64,000 bases of DNA from Phycisphaerae bacterium. GTDB taxonomy: Bacteria > Chloroflexota > Anaerolineae > 4572-78 > J111. This document shows, piece by piece, positions 7,099 to 15,427 of the stretch. The position numbers and the translations under genes are program-made. The notes below the pieces were generated by a model. That model was not told the origin of the DNA. It did not search any database and was given only the letters and a program-made list of their open reading frames with translations. The stretch spans positions 1-64,000 of the forward strand of contig JANQQF010000029.1 of the NCBI GenBank assembly GCA_028285035.1, given 5' to 3'. How positions within the stretch are numbered: position 1 is the first letter of the stretch; each line of letters opens with the position of its first letter.

Positions 7099-8478
7099 AT
7101 GTCGAATAATGAATTAACCCATATAACGATTTCTCGTCGAGAGCTTCTTAAGATGATAGGTGCAACCTCGTTGCTGCCTCTACTGGCAGCTTGTCAGGGT
7201 GCTATTGAGGACGACCCAGGTGCCTCTACAACGGATGAAGCAATACTCACTTGGTGGAACGAATATTCTTCTGAAACCACACAAGAAATGGTTCCACTGA
7301 TTGTTGCCGATTTTGAAGAACTATATCCCAACATCAAAGTGGAATTTGAATTAACTGGCGGCCCTCCAGGCGGTGGCGACTACACTGAAATCTTACTCTC
7401 ACGTATAGCTGCTGGAAACCCACCCTCAGTAGCCACTCTATTTGCACCCCCCGTCCAATTTGCCGCAAGAGAGGCCCTCATTCCCATTGATGACATGATG
7501 CAAAACGCGCAGTGGGCCAAACCAGGCGCTTTTTTTGAAGGCGTTCTTAAATCATGTCAGTGGCAAGGTAAAACCTATGGTTTACCCGCCTCTGCTGGTG
7601 CAACAAGCATTATCATCAACAAGGAGCTGTTTGCCGCCAAAGGAATATCGACAGCCCGGGCTGATTTTCCTACAGACTGGCAAGGTCTAAAAGATTTAGC
7701 GGCCGAATTAACCGTATATGAAAATGGCGAACTCACCCAGGTTGGTTTTGTCCCCTGGGCAGCCACTTGGCTTGCGCCAGCCTGGATGGGGTCAAATGGT
7801 GGCTCTCTATTTGACTCTGATTCAGGTGAATACACTGTCAATAGCGACCAAAATATTGAATTACTCACCTACTGGCTTTCCTGGTTGGATGACATCTATC
7901 AAGGTGACCTAGAATCGCTCAATATATTTGGCTCTTTTGGTGATGCGTATGACCCAGGTTCCTTTGCGCTTGGTAAAGCCGCGATGGAGCAAGATGGTAG
8001 TTGGGCCATGACCGATGTGGGCATCAGCTTTGATATGGAATTACAGAAATACCCTATTGGACCGAGCGGCAGCCGCTCGCAAACCGCATATTGGCCTAAC
8101 TGGTTTGTTATACCCAACGGAGCAGAAAATCCAGAAGCCTCCTTCTTGCTGGTAGAATATTTTGCAACCAAAGGGTGGGAAACATGGTACAAGTTTATTT
8201 TAGATACGCCCTCCTGGAAAGAGTTTCCTACCGACATTATTACAGAACGTCTGGTTGAGGTTCATGGGGATGAAAAGGCCCAAGATATTAATGACTTCTA
8301 TGCTAATTATCTTGAAGATGCGGTAGAAATGTGGAACTCACCTGTTAATGACTTTGCCACTGATGCGTTTGCCTCTGCTGTTGATGAAACGCTCAATAAA
8401 GTCAAAACACCCAAAGAAGCTCTTGATGATGCGCAAAACAGTGTACAGGCACAATTTGAAGAGGTCATGGGCCAATAA
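7099..8478 (+). CDS. Sugar ABC transporter substrate-binding lipoprotein
   Basis: 459 residues, extracellular solute-binding protein family 1. The N-terminus carries a twin-arginine-like signal (ISRRELLKMIG) joined to a lipobox (LPLLAAC, Cys at about residue 33), so the mature protein should be an exported, lipid-anchored binding protein. The mature part starts with ILTWWNEYSSETTQEMVPLIVADFEELYPNIKVEFE, typical of the family. AAGGAG at 7088-7093 lies 5 nt before the ATG. It is the first gene of the importer operon controlled by the divergent GntR regulator. Substrate class: a carbohydrate, by family and context only. Confidence 0.93.
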   Translation: MSNNELTHITISRRELLKMIGATSLLPLLAACQGAIEDDPGASTTDEAILTWWNEYSSETTQEMVPLIVADFEELYPNIKVEFELTGGPPGGGDYTEILLSRIAAGNPPSVATLFAPPVQFAAREALIPIDDMMQNAQWAKPGAFFEGVLKSCQWQGKTYGLPASAGATSIIINKELFAAKGISTARADFPTDWQGLKDLAAELTVYENGELTQVGFVPWAATWLAPAWMGSNGGSLFDSDSGEYTVNSDQNIELLTYWLSWLDDIYQGDLESLNIFGSFGDAYDPGSFALGKAAMEQDGSWAMTDVGISFDMELQKYPIGPSGSRSQTAYWPNWFVIPNGAENPEASFLLVEYFATKGWETWYKFILDTPSWKEFPTDIITERLVEVHGDEKAQDINDFYANYLEDAVEMWNSPVNDFATDAFASAVDETLNKVKTPKEALDDAQNSVQAQFEEVMGQ

Positions 8479-8496
8479 ATCATAATCAATAGCAAG

Positions 8497-8526
8497 CCTC
8501 TGGGAGGTTTTAACGCCTTCCAGAGG
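8497..8526 (+). promoter_or_regulatory. Intercistronic hairpin after the binding-protein gene
   Basis: CCTCTGGGAGG (8497-8507) pairs with CCTTCCAGAGG (8516-8526) over 11 bp with one G-U pair and an 8-nt loop. It lies 18 nt after the binding-protein stop. No T-run follows, so it probably stabilises the upstream message or attenuates the permease genes. This pattern is well known in binding-protein operons, where the binding protein must be in excess. Confidence 0.65.
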
Positions 8527-8549
8527 TGAGGTATAGTTAAGGATTGATT

Positions 8550-9476
8550 TTGAAACTCACACCAAAAGCTCGTCGTACACTGACAGGTTATCTTTTTATT
8601 TCCCCTTGGCTGTTCTCACTCATTGTTTTTACAGCTTATCCGGTTTTGGCCTCCTTCTACTACTCTTTTACGGATTACAATCTTTTATCTTCGCCAAGGT
8701 GGACTGGCTTAGATAATTACGAATCATTGTTGTATGAGGACCCCCTTTTCTGGAAGTCTGTCACCAATACGATTTTCTACGCTTTTATATCTGTACCCCT
8801 GGTTTTGCTGGTGGCATTGGGCTTGGCAATAGCATTAAATCAAAACCGGCGAGGGATTGGTATCTATCGCACCATCTACTACTTACCAGCCCTAATGCCT
8901 ATTGTCGCCACAACATTGGTTTGGATTGTACTTTTTGAGCCACGTTTAGGTCTTATCAACCAATCATTAGATGTAATTGGCCTTGAAAAGGTAGGCTGGT
9001 TTCGTAGTGCGACCTGGGCCAAACCAGCCCTCATTATTATTGCGGTTTGGAATGGAGCCGGACAGCCCATGCTTATCCTTTTGGCCGCCCTAAAGGATGT
9101 TCCCCGCAGCTTATTGGAAGCAGCGATGCTTGACGGGGCATCCCGTTGGCAGCGGTTTCGCTATGTGGTTGTGCCATTAATTACACCGGCCTTATTTTTC
9201 AATTTGATTATTGGGATGATTACAGCAACACAAGTTTTTGCTTCAGCTTTTGTTGCTGTTAATGTGTTAAATCCTGGTGGGCAACAGCCAGGAGGGCCGT
9301 TAAATTCAATGCTACTTTATGCCATTCATCTTTATCGAACGGCTTTTCGCTATTTCGATATGGGGCAAGCGTCGGCAATGGCAATTGTTTTATTTTTGTT
9401 TTTGCTGGTCATTACATTAATCCTAATTCGATCTTCCAGCTTATGGGTATTTTATCAGGCAGATGAGGGGCGATAG
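8550..9476 (+). CDS. Carbohydrate ABC transporter permease (MalF/UgpA-type)
   Basis: About 308 residues, CUT1 family, six membrane segments. The first is YLFISPWLFSLIVFTAYPVLASFYYS, followed by the typical SPRWTGLDNYESLL. The EAA loop near residue 194 reads EAAMLDGASRWQRFRYVVVPLITPAL. The frame can start at TTG 8544 or TTG 8550. I chose 8550 because the AAGGA at 8539-8543 touches the first TTG but lies 6 nt before the second. There is no ATG nearby. It follows the hairpin at 8497-8526 and should form the translocation pore with the product of the next gene. Confidence 0.92.
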   Translation: MKLTPKARRTLTGYLFISPWLFSLIVFTAYPVLASFYYSFTDYNLLSSPRWTGLDNYESLLYEDPLFWKSVTNTIFYAFISVPLVLLVALGLAIALNQNRRGIGIYRTIYYLPALMPIVATTLVWIVLFEPRLGLINQSLDVIGLEKVGWFRSATWAKPALIIIAVWNGAGQPMLILLAALKDVPRSLLEAAMLDGASRWQRFRYVVVPLITPALFFNLIIGMITATQVFASAFVAVNVLNPGGQQPGGPLNSMLLYAIHLYRTAFRYFDMGQASAMAIVLFLFLLVITLILIRSSSLWVFYQADEGR

Positions 9477-9481
9477 TCACT

Positions 9482-10318
9482 ATGATATTTCGTAAGATGG
9501 GATCATCAGTACTCAATCACAGTATGCTGCTGCTTATCTCCTTGTTATTTGTTATTCCGTTTGTATGGTTAGTATTGACTTCTCTTAAGCCGGAGGCGCA
9601 GGTATTTACGGATCCACTACAATGGATTCCACAGCCGTTTCAATGGTCGAACTATCGAGATGCCTTGACACATCCATCCTTTCCATTTTTTCGGCTATTG
9701 AGTAACACCCTGTTTTATGCAGGAACCTCTACCATTGGCATCGTTTATTCTTCTGCTTTGGTTGCTTACGGGTTTTCTAGAATTAAATTCTGGGGCAGGG
9801 ATATCCTCTTCTTAATTACAATCTCGACAATGCTTTTACCAGCAGCAGTGATGTTGATTCCTCGTTATGTGTTATTTTTTAATTTAGGCTGGGTCGGTAG
9901 TTATGCCCCTTTGATCGTACCTCACTTTTTGGGGAACGCCTTTAACATCTTTTTGCTACGCCAGTTTATGCTCAGTGTGCCCTGGGAGTTAAGTGATGCA
10001 GCACGCATTGATGGGGCCAATGAGTTTGTTATTTTTCAAAAAATTGTTTTACCATTGGTACGTCCAGCATTGATTGTAGTTGCCATTTTTCATTTTATGT
10101 TTACCTGGAATGATTTTTTTGAACCGTTGATTTATTTGAATGATCCTGAGCAATATACACTGGTGCTGGGATTGTATGCGTTTCAGACGAATCGGGCACG
10201 CATTGTGTGGAGTTTGATGATGGCTGCAGCTGTTACAGTGACAATTCCTTTGATTGGATTATTTTTTGCAGCCCAACGATATTTTGTGGAAGGTATTAGT
10301 TTGACTGGAAGTAAGTAA
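9482..10318 (+). CDS. Carbohydrate ABC transporter permease (MalG/UgpE-type)
   Basis: 278 residues, CUT1 family. The first membrane segment is LLLISLLFVIPFVWLVLTSLKP. The EAA loop near residue 178 reads DAARIDGANEFVIFQKIVLPLVRPAL and the protein ends in the family-typical RYFVEGISLTGSK. It starts 5 nt after the stop of the partner permease, with GAGGGG upstream inside that gene's end. As with the first importer there is no ATPase gene, so an ATPase encoded elsewhere must power both. The 237-nt gap after it (10319-10555), shared with the convergent kinase gene, shows only weak inverted repeats and no clear terminator. Confidence 0.92.
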   Translation: MIFRKMGSSVLNHSMLLLISLLFVIPFVWLVLTSLKPEAQVFTDPLQWIPQPFQWSNYRDALTHPSFPFFRLLSNTLFYAGTSTIGIVYSSALVAYGFSRIKFWGRDILFLITISTMLLPAAVMLIPRYVLFFNLGWVGSYAPLIVPHFLGNAFNIFLLRQFMLSVPWELSDAARIDGANEFVIFQKIVLPLVRPALIVVAIFHFMFTWNDFFEPLIYLNDPEQYTLVLGLYAFQTNRARIVWSLMMAAAVTVTIPLIGLFFAAQRYFVEGISLTGSK

Positions 10319-10555
10319 CATCGACCCGTAAAGAATGACAAAACGACTATATTTTTGTGTTTACGCATTGACACCTTCAACAACAGGATTATTCGTAGCA
10401 CCCTAAAATTTTTTAGATATGGCTATTTATAACAACCAAAAACTTTGTTGCGCGTTTATAAGTACCTGTCGTGTCGTGGGAGACGATTAGGGGGATATTG
10501 CTGATCTTGCGGCAATCTTAGACTTTGTAACTGAACTGGACTTGTTTTTTCCTAA

Positions 10556-13108
10556 TCACTCAATCAACTGGCGTAAGAGCCATTGACCTGAGGTCAAGGC
10601 TTTAAAATCCTCGGCCAGAGCGCCTGCTGTTTGATAACGTTCGTCGGGATTTTTGGCGAGGGCACGGGTAATGATCTGTTGGCTGGCGGTGGGGAGGTTG
10701 GCTCGGATTTGGCTGATGTCAGGGACAGGTTTGGTGAGATGGGCTAGGGCGGTGTCGCGTGGGGTGGCGGCTTGGAACGGGGGGCGACCAGTGAGCATTT
10801 CAAATAACACCACGCCGAGGGCATAAATATCACTCCGGCCATCGAGGGCGGTTCTGTCCAGCTTTTTCATAATAACCTGGACTTGTTCGGGACTCATATA
10901 TTTTGGGGTACCGCCAATGGTGTTTTCCAGTGGCTCGTCAGTTCCACTTGTTTGTAACACGGCAATGCCAAAGTCAGCCAGGAAAGCCTCGCCTTTTGTG
11001 TTGAATAAGATGTTGCCAGGTTTGACATCGTTGTGAATGATGGAATCGGTGTGCGCCGCATCAAGCGCCTCGGCCACCCGTTCAACAATTTTTATGATCT
11101 GACGAAGCTTCAAGGTCTGCTGTTGCAGTTTCTGGGCCAGTGTTCCCCCTGATAAATATCGCATGACAATAAAGAGCTGATTCTTGTGCTCCCCAAAATC
11201 ATAAACATGGGCAATGTAATCGTGGTCAAGCCGAGCAATCAATTTGGCCTCATGCTGAAATTGTTGCTGAATATCACCTGCTTGGGTGAGATGTCCTGAT
11301 AGCACCTTGATAGCGACCTGCCGCTTTATATTTGGATCATACGCTAGGTAAACCAGACCCATCCCACCGCGCCCCAATTCCCGCTTAAGTTGATAACGAT
11401 CAAATGGTTGGTTTAATGGTGTCACTTCAGCCAATAGATCAGGCTCAAACTGATCAACCTGCCGTGCTGGTGGAGGTGGCTTGAGCGTGGAGACATCAAT
11501 GATGTCGGATATACGGCTCATATGCCATCGCCCTGATTGCAACTCTTGCATCTTCACAGCTAACATTTTGGCCCAGGCATAACGCTCATCAGGATTTTTG
11601 GCCAACGCTCGGGTGATCAGACGTTGGTATTGCGATGGCAAACTTGGGTTGATTGCTTGTAGCGAGGGAACAGGCTCTTCTAAATGGGCGAGTGCCGTTT
11701 GGTAGGGGGTCTCAGCTAGAAAAGGCACTTCTCCGGTCAGGGCCTCAAAAATGATAATCCCCAAGGCATAAATATCACTCCGAGCATTAAGCTGGGCCGA
11801 TTCTCCCGCAATGAGGGCCTGCACCTGTTCGGGACTCATATATTTTGACGCACAGGCGGCATTCGTCTGATTGTCCATGCTTGTCCAGGTTTCGGACATG
11901 CCTTCAATCGCAAAATCGGAGATGTAGGCCTGACCACGCTCATCAAATAGAATGTTGCTGGGCATAAGCTGACCGTGAACAATATCATGGCTATGGGCTT
12001 CGGACAGTGCCGCTGCAATACGCTCAATCATCGGCGTTAACTCCGATAGTGATAGCGCCCCATCTTTTTGGAGGCGGGTCTCCAGCGTTCCCCCATCCAA
12101 ATAGGGCATCACCACATAGGGCCGCCCCTCATACTCGCCAAAATCATACACTTTGACGATACAGCGATGCTCTAATGTGGCAATCAACTCAATCTCTTCC
12201 CTGAACTTATCCCGGAATGCTTGACTGATGGTTCCCTCGGTAGCCATCAGCTTGATAGCAACCGGGCGATCCAGCGTTTCATCATACGCCCGATACACAA
12301 TCAAATTATCACGCCAGCCAAGTTCGGCTTCGATTTTATAACGGCCAATCGCAAAAAGGTTCGTTTGGGGGTGAGTCGTGTTGGTATCATCTGATTGACT
12401 CTCGATGGCTTGCTGAAAGGCCTCGGCCAAGGCTTGGGCTGTGGGATAACGTTGGTTTGGATTTTTGGCCAAGGCTTTGAGAATCACGGTCTGAATGGTT
12501 GGTAGGAGATGCGAGAGTGATTGTGTTATGTGGGAGGCTGCTTCATTGGGGGGGTGTCCCGTCAGCCACTCGTAGAGGATGCTGCCAAGAGCGTATAAAT
12601 CGCTCATCCGGTTAGTTGAGCCATCTGCGAAAAAGCCGAAATCGGTCAAGATCGGTTCATCCACATCGGTTAACATGATTTGGTACGGTGTGAGATGTCC
12701 GTGGACGACGCCTTGACTATGAGCATAATCTAGGGCGTCGGCGATGATCGCGAATTGGTGGGCCGTTGTGGTGAGATCATCCGATGATGGCGAGGTATTT
12801 CGAGTGCGTCGTGGGTCGAACTCATCGGCCAACGTTCGATCATCCTCGGGTGCTTCCATAATTACAAGGGGGCGGTCATCAAGGGTATCAACATTGTAGA
12901 TACGAGCGATGTAAGGATGATTCAGACTCAAGCTTTGGCGCAGTCTCGCCAAGAGTTCGCGTCCACTCGGTGAGGTGGCAGACTGTAAGAACTGTTTGAT
13001 GATAACGGGTCGTTGTGCCTCTGTATCAAAGGCTTGATAGACGTTAAACTGTGGTGTGGCCTGAATTTGTTTATTAACGACATATTTGCCAAATGAGTGT
13101 AAATCCAC
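10556..13108 (-). CDS. Tandem Ser/Thr kinase protein: two degenerate kinase domains plus one intact kinase domain
   Basis: About 850 residues with three protein-kinase folds in a row and no membrane segment. Domain 1 (about 5-245) keeps a Lys (VIIKQF) and DFG but has HGHLTPYQ in place of HRDLKPEN. Domain 2 (about 260-530) keeps VAIK but has a broken glycine loop (LGWRDNLIVYRA), HGQLMPSN instead of HRDLKPxN and DFA instead of DFG. Domain 3 (about 570-840) has an intact loop GRGGMGLVYLA, VAIK, HNDVKPGN with the catalytic Asp, DFG and GTPKYMSPEQ. Known kinase rules therefore predict two pseudokinases and one Hanks-type Ser/Thr kinase. The open frame reaches back to a GTG at 13162. I chose the GTG at 13108 because the kinase fold starts a few residues later and a promoter-like pair would start RNA there. 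Confidence 0.92.
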   Translation of the reverse strand: MDLHSFGKYVVNKQIQATPQFNVYQAFDTEAQRPVIIKQFLQSATSPSGRELLARLRQSLSLNHPYIARIYNVDTLDDRPLVIMEAPEDDRTLADEFDPRRTRNTSPSSDDLTTTAHQFAIIADALDYAHSQGVVHGHLTPYQIMLTDVDEPILTDFGFFADGSTNRMSDLYALGSILYEWLTGHPPNEAASHITQSLSHLLPTIQTVILKALAKNPNQRYPTAQALAEAFQQAIESQSDDTNTTHPQTNLFAIGRYKIEAELGWRDNLIVYRAYDETLDRPVAIKLMATEGTISQAFRDKFREEIELIATLEHRCIVKVYDFGEYEGRPYVVMPYLDGGTLETRLQKDGALSLSELTPMIERIAAALSEAHSHDIVHGQLMPSNILFDERGQAYISDFAIEGMSETWTSMDNQTNAACASKYMSPEQVQALIAGESAQLNARSDIYALGIIIFEALTGEVPFLAETPYQTALAHLEEPVPSLQAINPSLPSQYQRLITRALAKNPDERYAWAKMLAVKMQELQSGRWHMSRISDIIDVSTLKPPPPARQVDQFEPDLLAEVTPLNQPFDRYQLKRELGRGGMGLVYLAYDPNIKRQVAIKVLSGHLTQAGDIQQQFQHEAKLIARLDHDYIAHVYDFGEHKNQLFIVMRYLSGGTLAQKLQQQTLKLRQIIKIVERVAEALDAAHTDSIIHNDVKPGNILFNTKGEAFLADFGIAVLQTSGTDEPLENTIGGTPKYMSPEQVQVIMKKLDRTALDGRSDIYALGVVLFEMLTGRPPFQAATPRDTALAHLTKPVPDISQIRANLPTASQQIITRALAKNPDERYQTAGALAEDFKALTSGQWLLRQLIE

Positions 13109-13114
13109 GCCGTG

Positions 13115-13142
13115 ATTATACCCCAATTTAAAGGTGAGACAA
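13115..13142 (-). promoter_or_regulatory. Possible promoter of a leaderless kinase mRNA
   Basis: On the minus strand TTGTCT (13142-13137) and TATAAT (13120-13115) are 16 nt apart. Transcription would begin near 13108, at the GTG that directly precedes the first kinase fold. If the longer start at 13162 is the real one, this match lies inside the gene and is accidental. Confidence 0.35.
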
Positions 13143-13168
13143 TCCCCACCCCTCCAATACACAATTGC

Positions 13169-13197
13169 TTGGCATCCCTATACGCCTGAAGTATAAT
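13169..13197 (+). promoter_or_regulatory. Sigma-70 promoter of the FHA/thioesterase-like gene
   Basis: TTGGCA (13169-13174) and TATAAT (13192-13197) are separated by exactly 17 nt on the plus strand. RNA would start near 13204 and leave a leader of about 130 nt before the ATG at 13333. Confidence 0.7.
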
Positions 13198-13332
13198 ATC
13201 TGCCGCAACACTAAGGAGTGGAAAAGAAATAACTTAGCATTGAGAACCTACATATAGCCTTAGAAATGCGGAAGTTATTTAATCCTTAGTCCTAAACTCA
13301 TCTTAGCCGTTCAATATTCGGAGCAATCAGTT

Positions 13333-14538
13333 ATGACAGAAGAATTTGGTAAATTGACGATTAATATTTCGGGCCAGCTAGGGCGCGAATTCGTTTTGTC
13401 TCAGCCCACGACCACGGTAGGTAGTGCTGAGACAAATGATGTGGTCCTGAAGCAAGCCAAAGTATCTCGGGCTCACGCACGTATTGAGTGTTCAGAGACA
13501 GGCTGCACAGTTTTTGATCTCGACTCAGCGAAGGGAACGTACGTCAACAACCAACGGGTCCAGCAGGCCAATCTGGCCTCGGCCGACATCATTAAAATGG
13601 GCGAAGCCGAAGTTCGTTTTGATTCATTACTGGCCGACACCTCGTCAGATGCGACGCTTGTGGATGAGGCGATTTTTGTAGAAGAGACCCCCGCTTCGAA
13701 TGGCAATGGGGCTTCAGGTCAAGCCGATGCAACGGATGCGCTGGTTGCCATTCAGGCTGATGGCGATCAGTTACCCTTTTTCTGCATTGTCGCTCGTCAT
13801 AGCGACATCGCCCTGTTTGGTAATTTGGCTCAGGCATTGGGCGATGATCAACCCTTTTACGCCCTCCAGCCCCCCAAGTCGGCCGAGGCGGAGGCAGCTC
13901 GGACCAATCTGACTGCATTGGTCGATCATTACTTGGAGCAGGTGACCCAAGTGCAGAAGAATGGGCCGTATCGCCTTGGCGGCTTCAACATCGGTGGTTT
14001 GGTGGCTTTGGCAATGGCCCATCGTTTACAGGAACTGGGTCACGAGGTCGCTCTGCTGGCGTTGATTGACACGCCCTATCTGGCAAAAAATCCTTTGCCC
14101 TATTTGAGCTTTCGCTCGGTCAAAGCGGTCGACACCTTGTTCCAACCGCTGCAAAGTTTTATGCAATCGACCTTTGGCGAACAGATTGAGAAATCTGGGC
14201 AAGCTATTCGCGATGCTGTGTACAATCAATTTCCGCAGGTTGTTGATCGGGTTGAGGAGGATATCGAAACGTTCCAGGAGTCGATCATCGATGATGGTTA
14301 CGAAGTCACCTTGCACGTGCTCAAAACCTATCAACCCCAACCCTTTTTGGGCAAGGCCAGCCTGTTTTTGGCCGATGAGTCGCTGGTGAAATATTCTGGG
14401 GCCTTGTGGCACTGGCATCGTCTCATTCCCGATGGCTTGAGCGTTCACACCATCTCTGGTAGCTACATCGGCATCCTCAAAGAACCCGCCATCCATAAGT
14501 TAGCCAGTCAGTTGCAAAGTAGTTTAGCAGAGGCGTGA
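13333..14538 (+). CDS. FHA domain fused to a catalytically defective thioesterase-fold domain
   Basis: 401 residues. The N-terminal FHA domain (about 5-97) has KVSRAHARIE and a beta-sandwich pattern, but the usual GR is GS and the usual SANG is SAKG, so phosphothreonine binding may be weak. Residues about 140-400 match the alpha/beta-hydrolase thioesterase seen at the end of the PKS gene at 22364-29950: QPFYALQPP, GPYRLGG, LALIDTPYL. The nucleophile motif is GFNIGG instead of GWSLGG (Asn at residue 219, codon AAC at 13987-13989) and the catalytic His position is Tyr (about residue 378, GSYIGIL). Asp is kept. Hydrolysis by the usual triad is therefore unlikely, and the protein may bind acyl carriers or act as a regulator. 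GGAG lies 9 nt before the ATG. Confidence 0.88.
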   Translation: MTEEFGKLTINISGQLGREFVLSQPTTTVGSAETNDVVLKQAKVSRAHARIECSETGCTVFDLDSAKGTYVNNQRVQQANLASADIIKMGEAEVRFDSLLADTSSDATLVDEAIFVEETPASNGNGASGQADATDALVAIQADGDQLPFFCIVARHSDIALFGNLAQALGDDQPFYALQPPKSAEAEAARTNLTALVDHYLEQVTQVQKNGPYRLGGFNIGGLVALAMAHRLQELGHEVALLALIDTPYLAKNPLPYLSFRSVKAVDTLFQPLQSFMQSTFGEQIEKSGQAIRDAVYNQFPQVVDRVEEDIETFQESIIDDGYEVTLHVLKTYQPQPFLGKASLFLADESLVKYSGALWHWHRLIPDGLSVHTISGSYIGILKEPAIHKLASQLQSSLAEA

Positions 14539-14540
14539 GA

Positions 14541-14620
14541 ATTTTATGGAAGGCCGGAAGGATGCAAGGCTGGAAGTGTGGGTATACATTTCAACCTTCC
14601 AATCTTCCATCCTTCCAAAA
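14541..14620. repeat. GGAAGG-rich imperfect inverted repeat
   Basis: Several GGAAGG/GGAAG units between 14548 and 14576 are mirrored by CTTCC units between 14595 and 14616, so the RNA could fold into a long imperfect hairpin ending with CCTTCCAAAA. It lies just after the stop of the FHA/thioesterase-like gene and before the type II thioesterase gene. Its unit structure resembles dispersed repeats more than a terminator. Confidence 0.45.
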
Positions 14621-14675
14621 CTGTGATTTGTATGCGTTAATTTCACTCTAAATCAAAGTAGTCCACGAACATCTT

Positions 14676-15422
14676 ATGATAACCCTACCCAAAAACTGGA
14701 TCTTCTGCCCCAAACCCAAACCCCAAGCCCGTCTCCGCCTCATCTGCTTCGCCTACGCGGGCGGCAGCGCGGCGGTCTTTCGGACCTGGCCGAACGATTT
14801 ACCCGACGACATCGAAATGTGGGCCATTCGTCTGCCGGGGCGCGAGAGCCAATTGGCCGTGCCCCCGTTCACCCAAATACCTGCCTTAATCAACGCCCTC
14901 GCTGAACACGTGGCTCCGCATCTTGATCAACCCTTCGCCTTCTTCGGTCATAGCCTCGGTGCCATCCTGGCCTTCGAGTTTATCCGCAAGCTGCGCCAAA
15001 CGGGACGACCTCAACCCCGCCATCTCTTTGTCTCCGCCCACAATGCCCCCCAAGTACGGCGTCCCAACTCACCACTCCATCATCTGCCCGATGCCCAATT
15101 TATCACCGCCGTGCAAAATGGCTACAATGGCATCCCCCAAGCCGTGCTCAACGAGCCAGAGCTGATGCGAATGCTCCTCCCCGCCCTTCGTGCCGACTTC
15201 CAAATGGTCGAAACTTACACCTATCAGCCCCAACCCCCACTCACCTGCCCCATCTCCGCCTTCTACGGCCAAGCCGACCCCGAAACCACCATCCCCCACA
15301 TCGACGCTTGGCGTATCCAAACGACAGCCCAATTTAAGGTACGCGATTATCCCGGTGGACACTTTTTCTTGCAGCCGTGTCAGTCGGAAATCGTACAGGC
15401 GATTGTGGAGGATTTGGGGTAG
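14676..15422 (+). CDS. Type II thioesterase (GrsT/RifR-like)
   Basis: 248 residues, alpha/beta-hydrolase fold. RLICFAYAGGSAAVFRTWPNDL and the oxyanion region lead to the nucleophile motif GHSLGA (Ser about residue 90). The acid is likely the Asp in YGQADPETT and the base is the His in YPGGHFFL (about residue 228), so the triad is complete. Enzymes of this family remove wrong or stalled acyl groups from carrier proteins of NRPS/PKS lines. It is near the large NRPS/PKS operon and is the intact counterpart of the defective thioesterase domain just upstream. No strong ribosome-binding site is seen before the ATG. It converges with the permease gene, with only 5 nt between the stops. Confidence 0.9.
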   Translation: MITLPKNWIFCPKPKPQARLRLICFAYAGGSAAVFRTWPNDLPDDIEMWAIRLPGRESQLAVPPFTQIPALINALAEHVAPHLDQPFAFFGHSLGAILAFEFIRKLRQTGRPQPRHLFVSAHNAPQVRRPNSPLHHLPDAQFITAVQNGYNGIPQAVLNEPELMRMLLPALRADFQMVETYTYQPQPPLTCPISAFYGQADPETTIPHIDAWRIQTTAQFKVRDYPGGHFFLQPCQSEIVQAIVEDLG

Positions 15423-15427
15423 GTTAT

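Noticed and set aside
14541..14620. Rho-independent terminator after the FHA/thioesterase-like gene
   Set aside because: The pairing is made of repeated GGAAGG units with many alternatives and there is no T-run, so a repeat is the better description.
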